DNA from: an uncultured Eubacteriales bacterium
Lineage (GTDB): Bacteria; Bacillota; Clostridia; Lachnospirales; Lachnospiraceae
Length of the DNA: 64,000 bases
Reading direction: 5' to 3'
Assembly: GCA_951800645.1 (NCBI GenBank)
Contig: CATOIK010000001.1
Coordinates: 62,001 to 126,000 of the forward strand
The first letter of the stretch is position 1; the number at the start of each line of letters is the position of its first letter. The notes below the pieces were generated by a model. It searched no databases and was not told where the DNA came from. It saw nothing but the letters and a program-made list of their open reading frames with translations. Made by a program: the position numbers and the translations under genes. Below, piece by piece: positions 42,565 through 51,575 of the stretch.

Positions 42565-43356
42565 CTATGCTCTCTTTAAGAAAGAGGAAATCCGGATTAA
42601 AATCCCCTTTCTGGGATCCAGATCCATAAGCGGTACGGCCTCTCCTGCTACTCTCCTGCAGATATTCATGTAGGCCTGTCCGGCCATAGTTTCTGTGTCT
42701 ACCAAAGGTTCTCCCTGGTTGGCGGACACCACAATGTCCTCATCATCCGGAACGGCGCCGATGATATTTATTGCCAGAATCTCAGACACATCTTCTACAG
42801 ACATCATATCTCCCCGGCGCACCATATCCATCCGGATCCGGTTTACCACCAGGTCAATCTCCTGCATACCGGCAGCCTCCAAAAGGCCGATGATACGGTC
42901 TGCATCCCGGATGGCCGATACCTCCGGCGTGGTTACTACCAAAGCCCTGTCTGCACCGGCAATGGCATTCTGGAACCCCTGCTCAATTCCTGCAGGACAG
43001 TCCAGTAGAATATAGTCAAACTCATCTCTTAAATCATCCGTCAGCTTTTTCATCTGTTCCGGGTTCACTGCAGACTTGTCCCTGGTCTGAGCTGATGGAA
43101 GTAAGTAAAGGTTTGGGCATCTTTTGTCTCTTATCAGGGCCTGCTTGATTCTGCAGTTGCCTTCCACCACATCCACCAGATTGTAAATAATCCGGTTTTC
43201 CAGTCCCATTACCACATCCAGGTTGCGCAGACCGATATCTGTATCGATAAGCACCACGCTGTAGCCTAAGTATGCCAGGCCTGTGCCAATGTTAGCTGCC
43301 GTAGTGGTCTTGCCGACCCCGCCTTTTCCAGAAGTAATCACCATGACTTCACTCAT
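42565..43356 (-). CDS. minD: septum site-determining ATPase MinD
   Basis: A 263-residue deviant Walker-A ATPase: SGKGGVGKTTTAANIG with K11 and K16, switch I DTDIGLRNLD, and switch II LLDCPAGIEQGFQNA. The C-terminal amphipathic membrane-targeting helix GILIRISSFLKRA is intact. With MinC and MinE it keeps the Z ring at mid-cell. Confidence 0.97.
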   Translation of the reverse strand: MSEVMVITSGKGGVGKTTTAANIGTGLAYLGYSVVLIDTDIGLRNLDVVMGLENRIIYNLVDVVEGNCRIKQALIRDKRCPNLYLLPSAQTRDKSAVNPEQMKKLTDDLRDEFDYILLDCPAGIEQGFQNAIAGADRALVVTTPEVSAIRDADRIIGLLEAAGMQEIDLVVNRIRMDMVRRGDMMSVEDVSEILAINIIGAVPDDEDIVVSANQGEPLVDTETMAGQAYMNICRRVAGEAVPLMDLDPRKGILIRISSFLKRA

Positions 43357-43420
43357 AGAACGCCTCCTGAAAAAATTACTACCGTTATAGTTTACATGAA
43401 AATGAAAAATATTTCCAGTG

Positions 43421-44086
43421 TTAATTGAAATTTAACATACCTAAAAATGATTTTTTTAAAGGTTTCGTGCATATACTACAATTTTCTACACTGGCAAGTA
43501 TCGGTCCCTTCCCGATTTTCTTCCCTTTCTCTCCAGAGTGGAGGGAAAGATCTGCAATTTTAATCTGCAGCGGCGCCATTTCCATGGCAGCCACCACCGC
43601 ATCCCGGTTTCCGGAAACACCGGCATGGACGGTTCCTTTAAGCTCTCCCAGAACGATGATATTCCCCTTGGCAGTCACTCTGGCCCCGTGGCGCACATCG
43701 CCGATAATGACAATGCTGGCCTCCGATTCCAGGGATTCCCCCCGGCTTAGATCTCCCCGGTAGAACTGGCCGGTTCTGGCCGACAGCTCCATCAACTTCT
43801 GGTTCAGTGCTTTCTCGCATCGTTCAATGCGGTTGGCGTCCGTGTCAATGAGACACAGTATCTCAATTCCGGAATTGTCGGTAATGGCTCCCACAATCCG
43901 GAATTCTTCCTCGGCAGTAAGTTCTCTCCCCTCCAGCATCAGCGCCATCTGGACATTGCCCCAGAACCTGGCGCTTTCCTTAAACTTCTGGGCAATTTCC
44001 TCCAGAAGCTCCGGAAAAGGACAGTCCGGGTCCAGAATGACCGTCATGCCGGATTTGCTGCTTTTAATTACCACTCTGCTGTTCAA
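43421..44086 (-). CDS. minC: septum site-determining protein MinC
   Basis: A 221-residue FtsZ inhibitor. The N-terminal domain (SRVVIKSSKSGMTVILDPD, FPELLEEIAQKF) and the C-terminal right-handed beta-helix with VIIGDVRHGARVTAKGNIIVLGELKGTVHAG are both clear. The start is TTG at 44086, placed 7-8 bp after AAAGGAG; ATG codons further upstream lie within the PBP2 gene. minCDE are in order within the larger operon. Confidence 0.92.
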   Translation of the reverse strand: MNSRVVIKSSKSGMTVILDPDCPFPELLEEIAQKFKESARFWGNVQMALMLEGRELTAEEEFRIVGAITDNSGIEILCLIDTDANRIERCEKALNQKLMELSARTGQFYRGDLSRGESLESEASIVIIGDVRHGARVTAKGNIIVLGELKGTVHAGVSGNRDAVVAAMEMAPLQIKIADLSLHSGEKGKKIGKGPILASVENCSICTKPLKKSFLGMLNFN

Positions 44087-44120
44087 CTTACTACTCCTTT
44101 CGGTTCTTTTTGGTAAAATC

Positions 44121-47003
44121 TTAATCTCCGATTGTGACATTGGAAACATCCAGAGCTCCGGTGTTCTGGATATAGTCAAGGTCCGTATATCCGTAGTAAA
44201 AGCGGTAAACATTCTTTGCGACCATGGCCGCATTGGATGAAGAATATCCGTAAGGGATATTTACCGTTACACATATCTCCGGGTTTTCGTAGGGACCGTA
44301 TGAGATAAAGAACGCATGGTTGCCTCGGATTCTGGTCTCCTGGGCCGTACCGGTTTTTCCGGCAATCTCCACTTCCAGATCCTTAAAGATCTGGCGGGCA
44401 GAACCTTCCGCTACCACGGCGCGCATTCCCTGCTGCACCGCGTCCCAGGTAGAATCCTGTATCTCAACATGTCCGGAAATCTCCGGTGTGTAATCCTGAA
44501 TCAGATTGCCCTGGGCATCCGTCATCTTGTCCAGAAGGCTTAACTCAAATACGGTGCCCCGGTTCGCTAACGCTGCCACATAGCGGGACAACTGCACATT
44601 GGCGTAGGAGTTGGTTCCCTGTCCCATGGCGGACCGCTCCGGGTCCTCTGTGGTCAGCTCCGGCGTAATCTCGGAAATCTCAATGCCGGAAGGCCGGTCT
44701 AAGCCAAACATGGAAGCATATTCCCGAATCTTCTGAACGCCCATGTCTGTTGAATATACCAGAGTATCCTTGTCTGTAGACAGTCGGTGGGCAACCTCTG
44801 TAAAGAAGTAGTTGCAGGAATTCTTGATTCCCCCTAATACATCCAGAGGGCCGTGTTTGCCAGGATAAATCCAGCATCTGATGCCGGGAGATACTTGGTC
44901 ATACATACCGGTGCACTCAATGGTATCCGTCAGACTGATGACCCCTTCTTCCAGTCCGGCAATAGCCGTAATGGGTTTAAATGTGGATCCGGGCGCCTTT
45001 TTCGCCTGGGTGGCGTTGTTGTAAAGAGGCAGGGACAAATCGTTGTTTAACTGGGCAAAATAAGCCGCATCTACCGTACCCGACAGCTTGTTGTTGTCGT
45101 AGCTGGGGTAGGATACCAGGGCCCGCACCTCTCCTGTATTGACATCTGTAATTACCACACCTGCCGTACAGGGGTCCAGAGCCAACTGAGCCGGAGTCAG
45201 CTCAATGTTGGAGATTTTTTCCACCATAAAGCGGAAGGCATAATTCTCTCCGTTGGCGCTTAACATCTGTATCTCTGCTTCATCGTAGGGAAGTACTCCC
45301 TGGGCGTACAGCGCCAGACAAAGCTGACGGCCGGTAATCACCTGATCGTTGATAAGATAACGATAAATTCTCTTGGTAAAGCTGGTATCGTCCTCCAACT
45401 GTTCCAGCACATAGTCAATTAACACCTTATAAATATCGTCTGCGTTAGAATATTTACTCTTTACCTCCAGGCGAGTGGTGTCAATCCAGTTATCTGCAAT
45501 GCCGGCATAAAGGTAATCCCGCAGGCTGATTTCATCTGCCTTCCAGGCCAGGTATGGCTCACTGTTGGTGTCAATTTCCCTGGTCTTGATAATGCCCACG
45601 GTAGGGTCTGCCAGGTAATTGTAGATGTAAACCATGTAGGCCATCATATCCTGGGGCAGGTCTTTCATCAGGGTGGCGTGCTCGCTCATCAGCTCCTGAC
45701 GAAGCCGTTCCATAATCTGGGCCTTGGAGGCGGTATAAATACTGTAAATCTCCCGCTCTATATCCGTGGCATCTTCTCCCTCCATATGGCTCAGGGAAAG
45801 GACATTGTTGTTGATCAGCTGAAAATAGCTGTCCTTTACCGGAATCTTGATTTTGGAAGCGTCCACCGCATCCATAGCGTCTACATCCTCATTGACTAAG
45901 GCGGAGGCCAGAATACCGGCTAGCTGCTTCTCAATCAGGTGGTAAATGCCTACCTGCAAATCCCGGTCAATCGTCAGGTAAATATCATTTCCTGTAGTAG
46001 GCTGGGTTTCGGAAACCACTGCCATAATACTTCCCAGGTTGTTGACAATCAGCTCCGTGTAACCCTTCTTTCCCTGCAGCTCCAGCTCCATGGAAGCCTC
46101 GATGCCGGTCCGGCCTACGATGTCGTTGCTGTCATACTCTGGATTGGATTTCTGAAGCTCCTCTAACTGATCCTCCTGCACCTTTCCGGTATAGCCGATG
46201 ATGGGAGCAAAATAAACGCTGTCGTTGTACTTGCGGATGGTAGTCTGCTCAATGCCTACGCCCCGCAGCTCGTCGCTGTGCTCCAAAATGTCCGCTACGG
46301 TTTCATCGTCTACCTGACCGGTAATGGTGTTGGCGGCGTACTTCATGTAAGCCACCAGAGACATGGTGTAGCGGATATTGACAATCTGAAGGGCTTCCTT
46401 GTCTGTCAAAATGATAGGATTGCCCGCTTTGTCCACCAGTTCTCCCAGGTCATACCGGTCATACCGCAGTTCAAAAGCTTCTCTGGCAGTAATGGCAGAA
46501 GGATACTTTCCCTTTTCATCATCCAGCTCGTTCACAGACCGAAGGCCGTAAAAGTCCCGCAAAAAACGGAGCCTGGCTGCCTCAGAGCTGCATGTATAAA
46601 CCATATCTCCGTTTTCATCCAGGGCAATCTCTAACTTTCCCTGGGCCTCATAGCCGTGGTCGTTTAAAATATGAATCAGCTTAAGCAGCATGGTGTTCAT
46701 GGACTGGCTGTCCGGATAATCTCCCGTATCCCGGATGTTTACCATGTAAGCCAGCTCATTGTAAGCCAGCAGATTTCCGTTCCGGTCATAGATATTGCCT
46801 CTGGTTCCCGGCGCAGTTACGGTCTCCGCCGTTTTCTGCACATACTCATTCTGAAAGGTCTCGCCGTTTACAATCTGCAGATCAAACAGCTTGCCAATCA
46901 GAATGGCAAACATGCCGGTAAACACCACAGCCAGGGCAAATACCCTGGAACTCAGCAGCTTTTTTATAAATTCCTGTAGGATTTCCAGTAAGTCTCTTAG
47001 CAC
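44121..47003 (-). CDS. mrdA: penicillin-binding protein 2 (class B transpeptidase) with a large insertion
   Basis: A 960-residue elongation transpeptidase, far longer than the 600-700 usual for PBP2. One N-terminal membrane helix (about 20-40), then the PBP dimerisation domain (RGNIYDRNGNLLA at 68-80, GRTGIEASME near 297-306, LTIDRDLQ at 343-350). Active-site motifs are S673-x-x-K676 (PGSTFK), S729-C-N731 and K883-T-G. Between residues about 365 and 605, where the family normally passes quickly into AGVVITDVNTGEVRALVS, sits an acidic helical insertion of roughly 225 residues. It works with RodA in cylinder wall synthesis; mreD is 5 bp upstream. Confidence 0.93.
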   Translation of the reverse strand: MLRDLLEILQEFIKKLLSSRVFALAVVFTGMFAILIGKLFDLQIVNGETFQNEYVQKTAETVTAPGTRGNIYDRNGNLLAYNELAYMVNIRDTGDYPDSQSMNTMLLKLIHILNDHGYEAQGKLEIALDENGDMVYTCSSEAARLRFLRDFYGLRSVNELDDEKGKYPSAITAREAFELRYDRYDLGELVDKAGNPIILTDKEALQIVNIRYTMSLVAYMKYAANTITGQVDDETVADILEHSDELRGVGIEQTTIRKYNDSVYFAPIIGYTGKVQEDQLEELQKSNPEYDSNDIVGRTGIEASMELELQGKKGYTELIVNNLGSIMAVVSETQPTTGNDIYLTIDRDLQVGIYHLIEKQLAGILASALVNEDVDAMDAVDASKIKIPVKDSYFQLINNNVLSLSHMEGEDATDIEREIYSIYTASKAQIMERLRQELMSEHATLMKDLPQDMMAYMVYIYNYLADPTVGIIKTREIDTNSEPYLAWKADEISLRDYLYAGIADNWIDTTRLEVKSKYSNADDIYKVLIDYVLEQLEDDTSFTKRIYRYLINDQVITGRQLCLALYAQGVLPYDEAEIQMLSANGENYAFRFMVEKISNIELTPAQLALDPCTAGVVITDVNTGEVRALVSYPSYDNNKLSGTVDAAYFAQLNNDLSLPLYNNATQAKKAPGSTFKPITAIAGLEEGVISLTDTIECTGMYDQVSPGIRCWIYPGKHGPLDVLGGIKNSCNYFFTEVAHRLSTDKDTLVYSTDMGVQKIREYASMFGLDRPSGIEISEITPELTTEDPERSAMGQGTNSYANVQLSRYVAALANRGTVFELSLLDKMTDAQGNLIQDYTPEISGHVEIQDSTWDAVQQGMRAVVAEGSARQIFKDLEVEIAGKTGTAQETRIRGNHAFFISYGPYENPEICVTVNIPYGYSSSNAAMVAKNVYRFYYGYTDLDYIQNTGALDVSNVTIGD

Positions 47004-47008
47004 GAATG

Positions 47009-47515
47009 TCAGCCTCTCCTGTTTTCAATCTCTTCCAGCCGCCGGTTGGCCGATAAAAAGAACCGGTAGATGATCAGGGTGGTTACCACTGTAAAAATGG
47101 TTTCCGGAATGATAATCTCCCGCGCATAATAGAAAATATCCAGCCGGTTGCGGATCAGGAAACGGAATACATAGACATAACCGTTGTAGATCAGCTCGTT
47201 CACCAGGCTTAAAACCAGCGGCAGGTTGATATAGTCCTCATAGTAATATTTAGTGCAGATTCCATTGAAATAACCAATATTGATAAACAACAGGGTATAA
47301 AAGCCAAAGGGCCCGCTGTAAAACAAATCCAGCAGAACCCCTGCAAACAGGCCGTAATACATACCTGCTTCTTTTCCGTAAATAAAGCCGAAGGAAAAGG
47401 TTAAAATCAGCATCAGATTCGGCGCCGCCGACAGAAACGGAATCAGCGGAATAACGCAGTTCTGAATGGTAAAGGCCAGAATCAGCAGCAGTAAATTGAT
47501 GATAATCCGCTTCAT
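47009..47515 (-). CDS. mreD: rod shape-determining protein MreD
   Basis: A 168-residue membrane protein with about five helices (IINLLLLILAFTIQNCV, LMLILTFSFGFIYGKEAGMYYGLFAGVLLDLF, FYTLLFINIGYFNGI). The sequence is weakly conserved in general; the position between mreC and PBP2, the GxxxGLxxDL-like motif and the length support the call. It is 2 bp after mreC. Confidence 0.88.
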   Translation of the reverse strand: MKRIIINLLLLILAFTIQNCVIPLIPFLSAAPNLMLILTFSFGFIYGKEAGMYYGLFAGVLLDLFYSGPFGFYTLLFINIGYFNGICTKYYYEDYINLPLVLSLVNELIYNGYVYVFRFLIRNRLDIFYYAREIIIPETIFTVVTTLIIYRFFLSANRRLEEIENRRG

Positions 47516-47517
47516 GG

Positions 47518-48435
47518 CTATTCCCCTTCCGTATCTGCAGTGGTTTCTGGTTCTCCGGCGTTTTCCGATTCTGCAGGTTCCTCCGCTTCTGCTGTCTCCG
47601 AAGTTACCTCATCTTCTTTCAGTTCTGTAATAACCAACACCTCCTGAAGGCTGTCAAACTGGGCCACCGGCACCAGATAACCGGATTTGGTAAGTCTGGT
47701 GGAATCTGTGGTAATGTCTGTGGCGTAGCCGATTAAGATACCCGGCAGAAACTTGGCGCTGATGTTGGAGGTGACAATCCGGTCTCCGTCCTTAATATCT
47801 CCGTTTTCTGCAATGTTGGTAATCCGCAGCCGTCCTTCGTCAAACAGGGTCAGATCTCCCCCAACAATGCAGATGTCTCCGGACTGCTGGGCCATGGCGC
47901 TGACCCGGCTTACATCATCGATGATGGACCGGACTGTGGCATAGTGGGCGCCTACATCCGTCACAATGCCAACCAGCCCCCCTCCTGCAATGACATTGGC
48001 GTCTACCCGCACCCCGTCTGCAGAGCCTTTGTTGATCCGAAATACCTGGAACCAGTCTCCTGAGTCTTTTGCAATGACCCTGGCGCCAATCTTTTCATAC
48101 TGCAGGTAATCCTGGTCCATCTGATATAAATCCCGCAGCCGCTCAAGCTCAAACTGCTCTGCCTGCAGACGGCTGTTTTCTTCAATTAAGCTGTCAATCT
48201 GTGCCTGAAGGACCTGTTTTTCCTCCATGGCATTCTTTAAGGAGCTGTAATTGCTGACGCTGTTGTAAAGAGAGGTTCCCGCCTTGTTAATACCGGACTG
48301 AATGGGATTTAAGAAAAAACCCATACCGGTCCGCAAAGGGCTTAAAAACCCATCTACAAAGGAGGTTACCCCAATCAGCAGGATGCAGAATACCGACAAC
48401 CCGATTAAAATATATTTGCTGCGCTTTGATTCCAT
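47518..48435 (-). CDS. mreC: rod shape-determining protein MreC
   Basis: A 305-residue protein: one membrane helix (YILIGLSVFCILLIGVTSFV), a coiled coil (about 62-105, SLKNAMEEKQVLQAQIDSL), and two beta domains with IAKDSGDWFQVFRINKGSADGV and VIAGGGLVGIVTDVG typical of MreC. The last 30 residues are acidic and low-complexity. It scaffolds PBP2 activation at the elongasome. Its start shares one base with the radC stop. mreB is not adjacent. Confidence 0.93.
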   Translation of the reverse strand: MESKRSKYILIGLSVFCILLIGVTSFVDGFLSPLRTGMGFFLNPIQSGINKAGTSLYNSVSNYSSLKNAMEEKQVLQAQIDSLIEENSRLQAEQFELERLRDLYQMDQDYLQYEKIGARVIAKDSGDWFQVFRINKGSADGVRVDANVIAGGGLVGIVTDVGAHYATVRSIIDDVSRVSAMAQQSGDICIVGGDLTLFDEGRLRITNIAENGDIKDGDRIVTSNISAKFLPGILIGYATDITTDSTRLTKSGYLVPVAQFDSLQEVLVITELKEDEVTSETAEAEEPAESENAGEPETTADTEGE

Positions 48436-49130
48436 TAAATATATCCCCGTTCTTTCATACTGACATACTGATCGTCTCCGATGATCACATGATCCTGAAG
48501 CCTGATGCCAATCAGCTCTCCCGCCCGCTTCACCCGCTCCGTCAGGGCAATGTCCGCCTTGCTGGGGCTGGGGTCCCCGCTGGGATGATTGTGTACCAGA
48601 ATGATATTCACCGCCTGATACCGCAGAGCCTCAATAAAAATCTCTCTGGCAGAAGCTAACGACGCATTGACTGTCCCCTTGCTCATCAGCACATTTCCAA
48701 CCAGCACCTGCCTGGTGTTTAACATCATCAGATAAAACTGCTCCTGCGAGCAGTGCCGCAGGTCTTCCCGGTAATAATCCGCCACCTGCTCCGGCGATTG
48801 AAAGGAACCATGGCGGGAAGCGGCTTTTTTCTTCCAGATACGCCGAGACAGCTCGCCAATGCACAAAAGCTGCACCCCTTTTACCCGCCCAATGCCCCGG
48901 ATAGAAGTAAGCTGAGGCATGGTTAAATGAAGCAGACCTAAAATGCCTTCTCCCGGCCCGGAAAGGGACAGAATCCGCTCTGCCAGCTCCAGAGAATTTT
49001 CTCCTTTTGAGCCGGTCCGAAGCAGGATGGCCAGCAGTTCTGCGTCTGTCAGTTCCTTTGGTCCCCGCTCCAGAAACCGCTCATAAGGGCGCAGTTCGCT
49101 GGGCAGGTCTTTCATAATGGTATGGTTCAT
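48435..49130 (-). CDS. radC: RadC-family JAB/MPN protein
   Basis: A 231-residue protein. An N-terminal helix-hairpin-helix-like part (AELLAILLRTGSKGENSLELAERIL, SIRGIGRVKGVQLLCIGEL) precedes the metal-binding JAMM motif VHNHPSGDPSPSKADIALT. The historical DNA-repair role of RadC is not supported; the true function is unknown. It is first in the operon that continues into mreC, as in many Firmicutes, behind the repeated promoter-leader element at 49181-49248. Confidence 0.93.
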   Translation of the reverse strand: MNHTIMKDLPSELRPYERFLERGPKELTDAELLAILLRTGSKGENSLELAERILSLSGPGEGILGLLHLTMPQLTSIRGIGRVKGVQLLCIGELSRRIWKKKAASRHGSFQSPEQVADYYREDLRHCSQEQFYLMMLNTRQVLVGNVLMSKGTVNASLASAREIFIEALRYQAVNIILVHNHPSGDPSPSKADIALTERVKRAGELIGIRLQDHVIIGDDQYVSMKERGYI

Positions 49131-49180
49131 CTCTCCTCCTTACGCAACTCTCCAAGCACGAATCCGGAAAAGAGACCAGA

Positions 49181-49248
49181 ATGCCTGTTCGTACAGGCAC
49201 GACAGACATTTTCTTCGTTATTTTACCACAAAGTGGCTTTTGTGTATA
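49181..49248 (-). promoter_or_regulatory. promoter and structured leader of the radC-mre-min operon
   Basis: On the minus strand: TATACA (49243-49248), a 17-bp spacer and TAAAAT (49220-49225). The transcript then begins with a stem-loop: TGTCTG and TCGTGC pair with GTACGA and CAGGCA (within 49181-49205). The block from TTTGTGG to GCAT matches about 45 of 52 bases of the element upstream of proA, so it is a repeated unit. Confidence 0.65.
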
Positions 49249-49281
49249 CCAGGTTTCGGTAATCTTAAGGAATGAAGCTTA

Positions 49282-50568
49282 TCATTCCGGCAGCGCTGCC
49301 AGCCCTGCGTCCACCAATTTCTGTAAGGAATACATGATGCCCAGCTTGGCGTGATACCAGGTCAGACCGCCCTGGAAATACACGGCATAGGGAGGCTTGA
49401 TGGGGCCGTCTGCAGACAGCTCAATGGAGGAACCCTGTACAAACGCTCCTGCTGCCATAATGACCGGCGCGTCGTAGCCCGGCATGTCCCACGGCTCCGG
49501 AGCCACAAAACTGTCTACCGGCGCAGCCGCCTGAATGCCCTGACAGAAGGCGATCACGCCTTCCGGAGTGCCGAAGGTTACTGCCTGGATAATGTCGTGG
49601 CGGGATTCGGTACTGTCCGGTACTACGGCAAAGCCCAGCTTCTCATAGATATTCGCTGCAAAAATGGCTCCCTTTAACGCTCCTGCCACTACTGTAGGAG
49701 CCAGGAAAAAGCCCTGATAGAATGACTGATTGGTTCCCAGGCTGGCGCCTACTTCCTTTCCCAGACCAGGAGCGCTTAAACGGTAAGACGCCCGGTCAAT
49801 GCAGTCCTTCCGTCCTACAATATAACCGCCAATGGGAGCCAGGCCGCCTCCTGGGTTTTTAATCAGAGAGCCTACCGCCATATCTGCTCCGACATCGGTC
49901 GGCTCTATCCGCTCTACAAACTCGCCGTAGCAGTTGTCTACCATACAGATAACATCCGGCTTAATACTTTTTACAAAAGCAATCAGCTCCCCGATCCGCT
50001 CCACAGACAGAGTGGGACGGGTCTGGTAACCTTTGGAACGCTGAATGGTAACCAGTTTGGTTTTTTCATTGATGGCCTTCCGGATATTTTCGTAATCAAA
50101 CGAACCATCTTCCAACAGATCCACCTGACGGTAGGTTACACCGTACTCCTTTAAGGAGCCTGCGGAATCCCGGATGCCGATTACTTCTTCCAAGGTGTCA
50201 TAGGGCTTTCCAACCGGGGAAAGCAGTTCGTCTCCGGGACGAAGGTTGCCGGACAGGGCTACATGAAGCGCATGGGTGCCGCAGGTCAACTGGGGACGCA
50301 CCAGAGCGCTCTCTGCGTGGAAGGCCTTGGCATAAACTTCTTCTAAGGTGTCCCGGCCTAAATCATTGTAGCCGTAGCCAGTGGTAGCGGCAAAGTGGAT
50401 GTCGCTGACTCTTGATTCCTGCATCGCCTGCAGCACCTTCATCTGGTTATACTCTGCCGTGGCGTCTACTTCTGCAAACCGTTCCTTTAACTGGGCTTCC
50501 ATCTGGCTGCAATAGCTCTGCACCTTCTGGCTGATACCTAAATTCTGATACATCTGTGTTAAATCCAT
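49282..50568 (-). CDS. methionine gamma-lyase family protein (aluminium resistance family)
   Basis: A 428-residue PLP-dependent fold type I enzyme of the Alum_res / YnbB family. The PLP Lys lies in VGSLIKNPGGGLAPIGGYI, preceded by MVDNCYGEF with the cofactor Asp. RPQLTCGTHALHVALSG is the phosphate-cup region. Substrate is not established; family members are annotated as methionine gamma-lyase or aluminium resistance proteins. As in Bacillus, where ynbB is near miaA, it follows miaA (17 bp). Confidence 0.88.
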   Translation of the reverse strand: MDLTQMYQNLGISQKVQSYCSQMEAQLKERFAEVDATAEYNQMKVLQAMQESRVSDIHFAATTGYGYNDLGRDTLEEVYAKAFHAESALVRPQLTCGTHALHVALSGNLRPGDELLSPVGKPYDTLEEVIGIRDSAGSLKEYGVTYRQVDLLEDGSFDYENIRKAINEKTKLVTIQRSKGYQTRPTLSVERIGELIAFVKSIKPDVICMVDNCYGEFVERIEPTDVGADMAVGSLIKNPGGGLAPIGGYIVGRKDCIDRASYRLSAPGLGKEVGASLGTNQSFYQGFFLAPTVVAGALKGAIFAANIYEKLGFAVVPDSTESRHDIIQAVTFGTPEGVIAFCQGIQAAAPVDSFVAPEPWDMPGYDAPVIMAAGAFVQGSSIELSADGPIKPPYAVYFQGGLTWYHAKLGIMYSLQKLVDAGLAALPE

Positions 50569-50584
50569 GGGAAAGTTACTCCTT

Positions 50585-51541
50585 TTATCTTATCTCTGTA
50601 TTTGTCTTCTTCGTAATTTCCTGAAGCATGTGTTCTAAAACCTGATTTCGGTCATTCTGGAACTTTTCCAGCTCCAGCCAGTGCACATCCCGCTCCCGCT
50701 TAAACCAGGTCAACTGCCGCTTGGCAAAATGGCGGGTGTCCCGCTTCAGCACATAGAGTGCTTCCTCCAGGGTACAGGCCCCGTCCAAATAATCCAGGAT
50801 TTCTTTATATCCAAGGCCCTGCATTGCCACCATACTCCTGTGGCATCCCTGGGCCTTTAACTGCTTTACTTCCTCCACCAGCCCCTGCTCCACCATCTGG
50901 TCCACCCGCCTGTCAATCCGCTCATAAAGGCGGCTGCGCTCACAGGTCAGCACATAGTAAAACAGGTCGTAGGGAGAACTCTTTTCCCGCTCCATCCGGT
51001 TATGCTCGGAAATAGGCTGTCCGGTCATCCGGTAGTATTCAATGGCCCGGATGACCCGTTTTACATTGTTTTCATGAATCAGCTCTGCTGATTCCGGATC
51101 AATTTCAGCCAAAATGGTATGGACATAGGCGCTGCCCTTCTCCTCTGCCAGATGTTCCAGTTCTCTGCGGATTTCCGTACTGCCCTGGTTTTCTGTAAAA
51201 TCAATATCATAGACTAAGGCCTGGATGTAAAATCCGGTCCCCCCTGTAACAATAGGCACCCGGCCTCTGGCGTAGATTCCCTCCATAGCTTCCTTTGCCA
51301 TGGACTGGAACCGGGTCACATTAAATTCCTCCCAGGGGTCTAAGACATCGATCAAATGATGAGGAACGCCGTCCATCTCCTGCGGAGTGATTTTGGCTGA
51401 GCCAATGTCCATCCCTCGGTAGACCTGCATGGAATCTGCACTGATGATTTCTCCATTCAAGGCCTTTGCCAGGTCGATGGAAAGGGCTGTTTTTCCCACT
51501 GCCGTAGGACCGGTCAAAATAACCAGCGGCCGTTTCTCCAT
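50585..51541 (-). CDS. miaA: tRNA dimethylallyltransferase
   Basis: A 318-residue enzyme adding dimethylallyl to A37 of tRNAs reading UNN codons. P-loop LTGPTAVGKTALSIDLA, SADSMQVYRGMDIGSAK, GVPHHLIDV, VTGGTGFYIQAL and RQLTWFKRE are all present. MiaB, encoded at the other end of the same operon, methylthiolates its product. It lies 34 bp after mutL. Confidence 0.96.
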   Translation of the reverse strand: MEKRPLVILTGPTAVGKTALSIDLAKALNGEIISADSMQVYRGMDIGSAKITPQEMDGVPHHLIDVLDPWEEFNVTRFQSMAKEAMEGIYARGRVPIVTGGTGFYIQALVYDIDFTENQGSTEIRRELEHLAEEKGSAYVHTILAEIDPESAELIHENNVKRVIRAIEYYRMTGQPISEHNRMEREKSSPYDLFYYVLTCERSRLYERIDRRVDQMVEQGLVEEVKQLKAQGCHRSMVAMQGLGYKEILDYLDGACTLEEALYVLKRDTRHFAKRQLTWFKRERDVHWLELEKFQNDRNQVLEHMLQEITKKTNTEIR

Positions 51542-51575
51542 AGCCTCCTCATCTCCTTTCTGTTTTTATCAGGAT

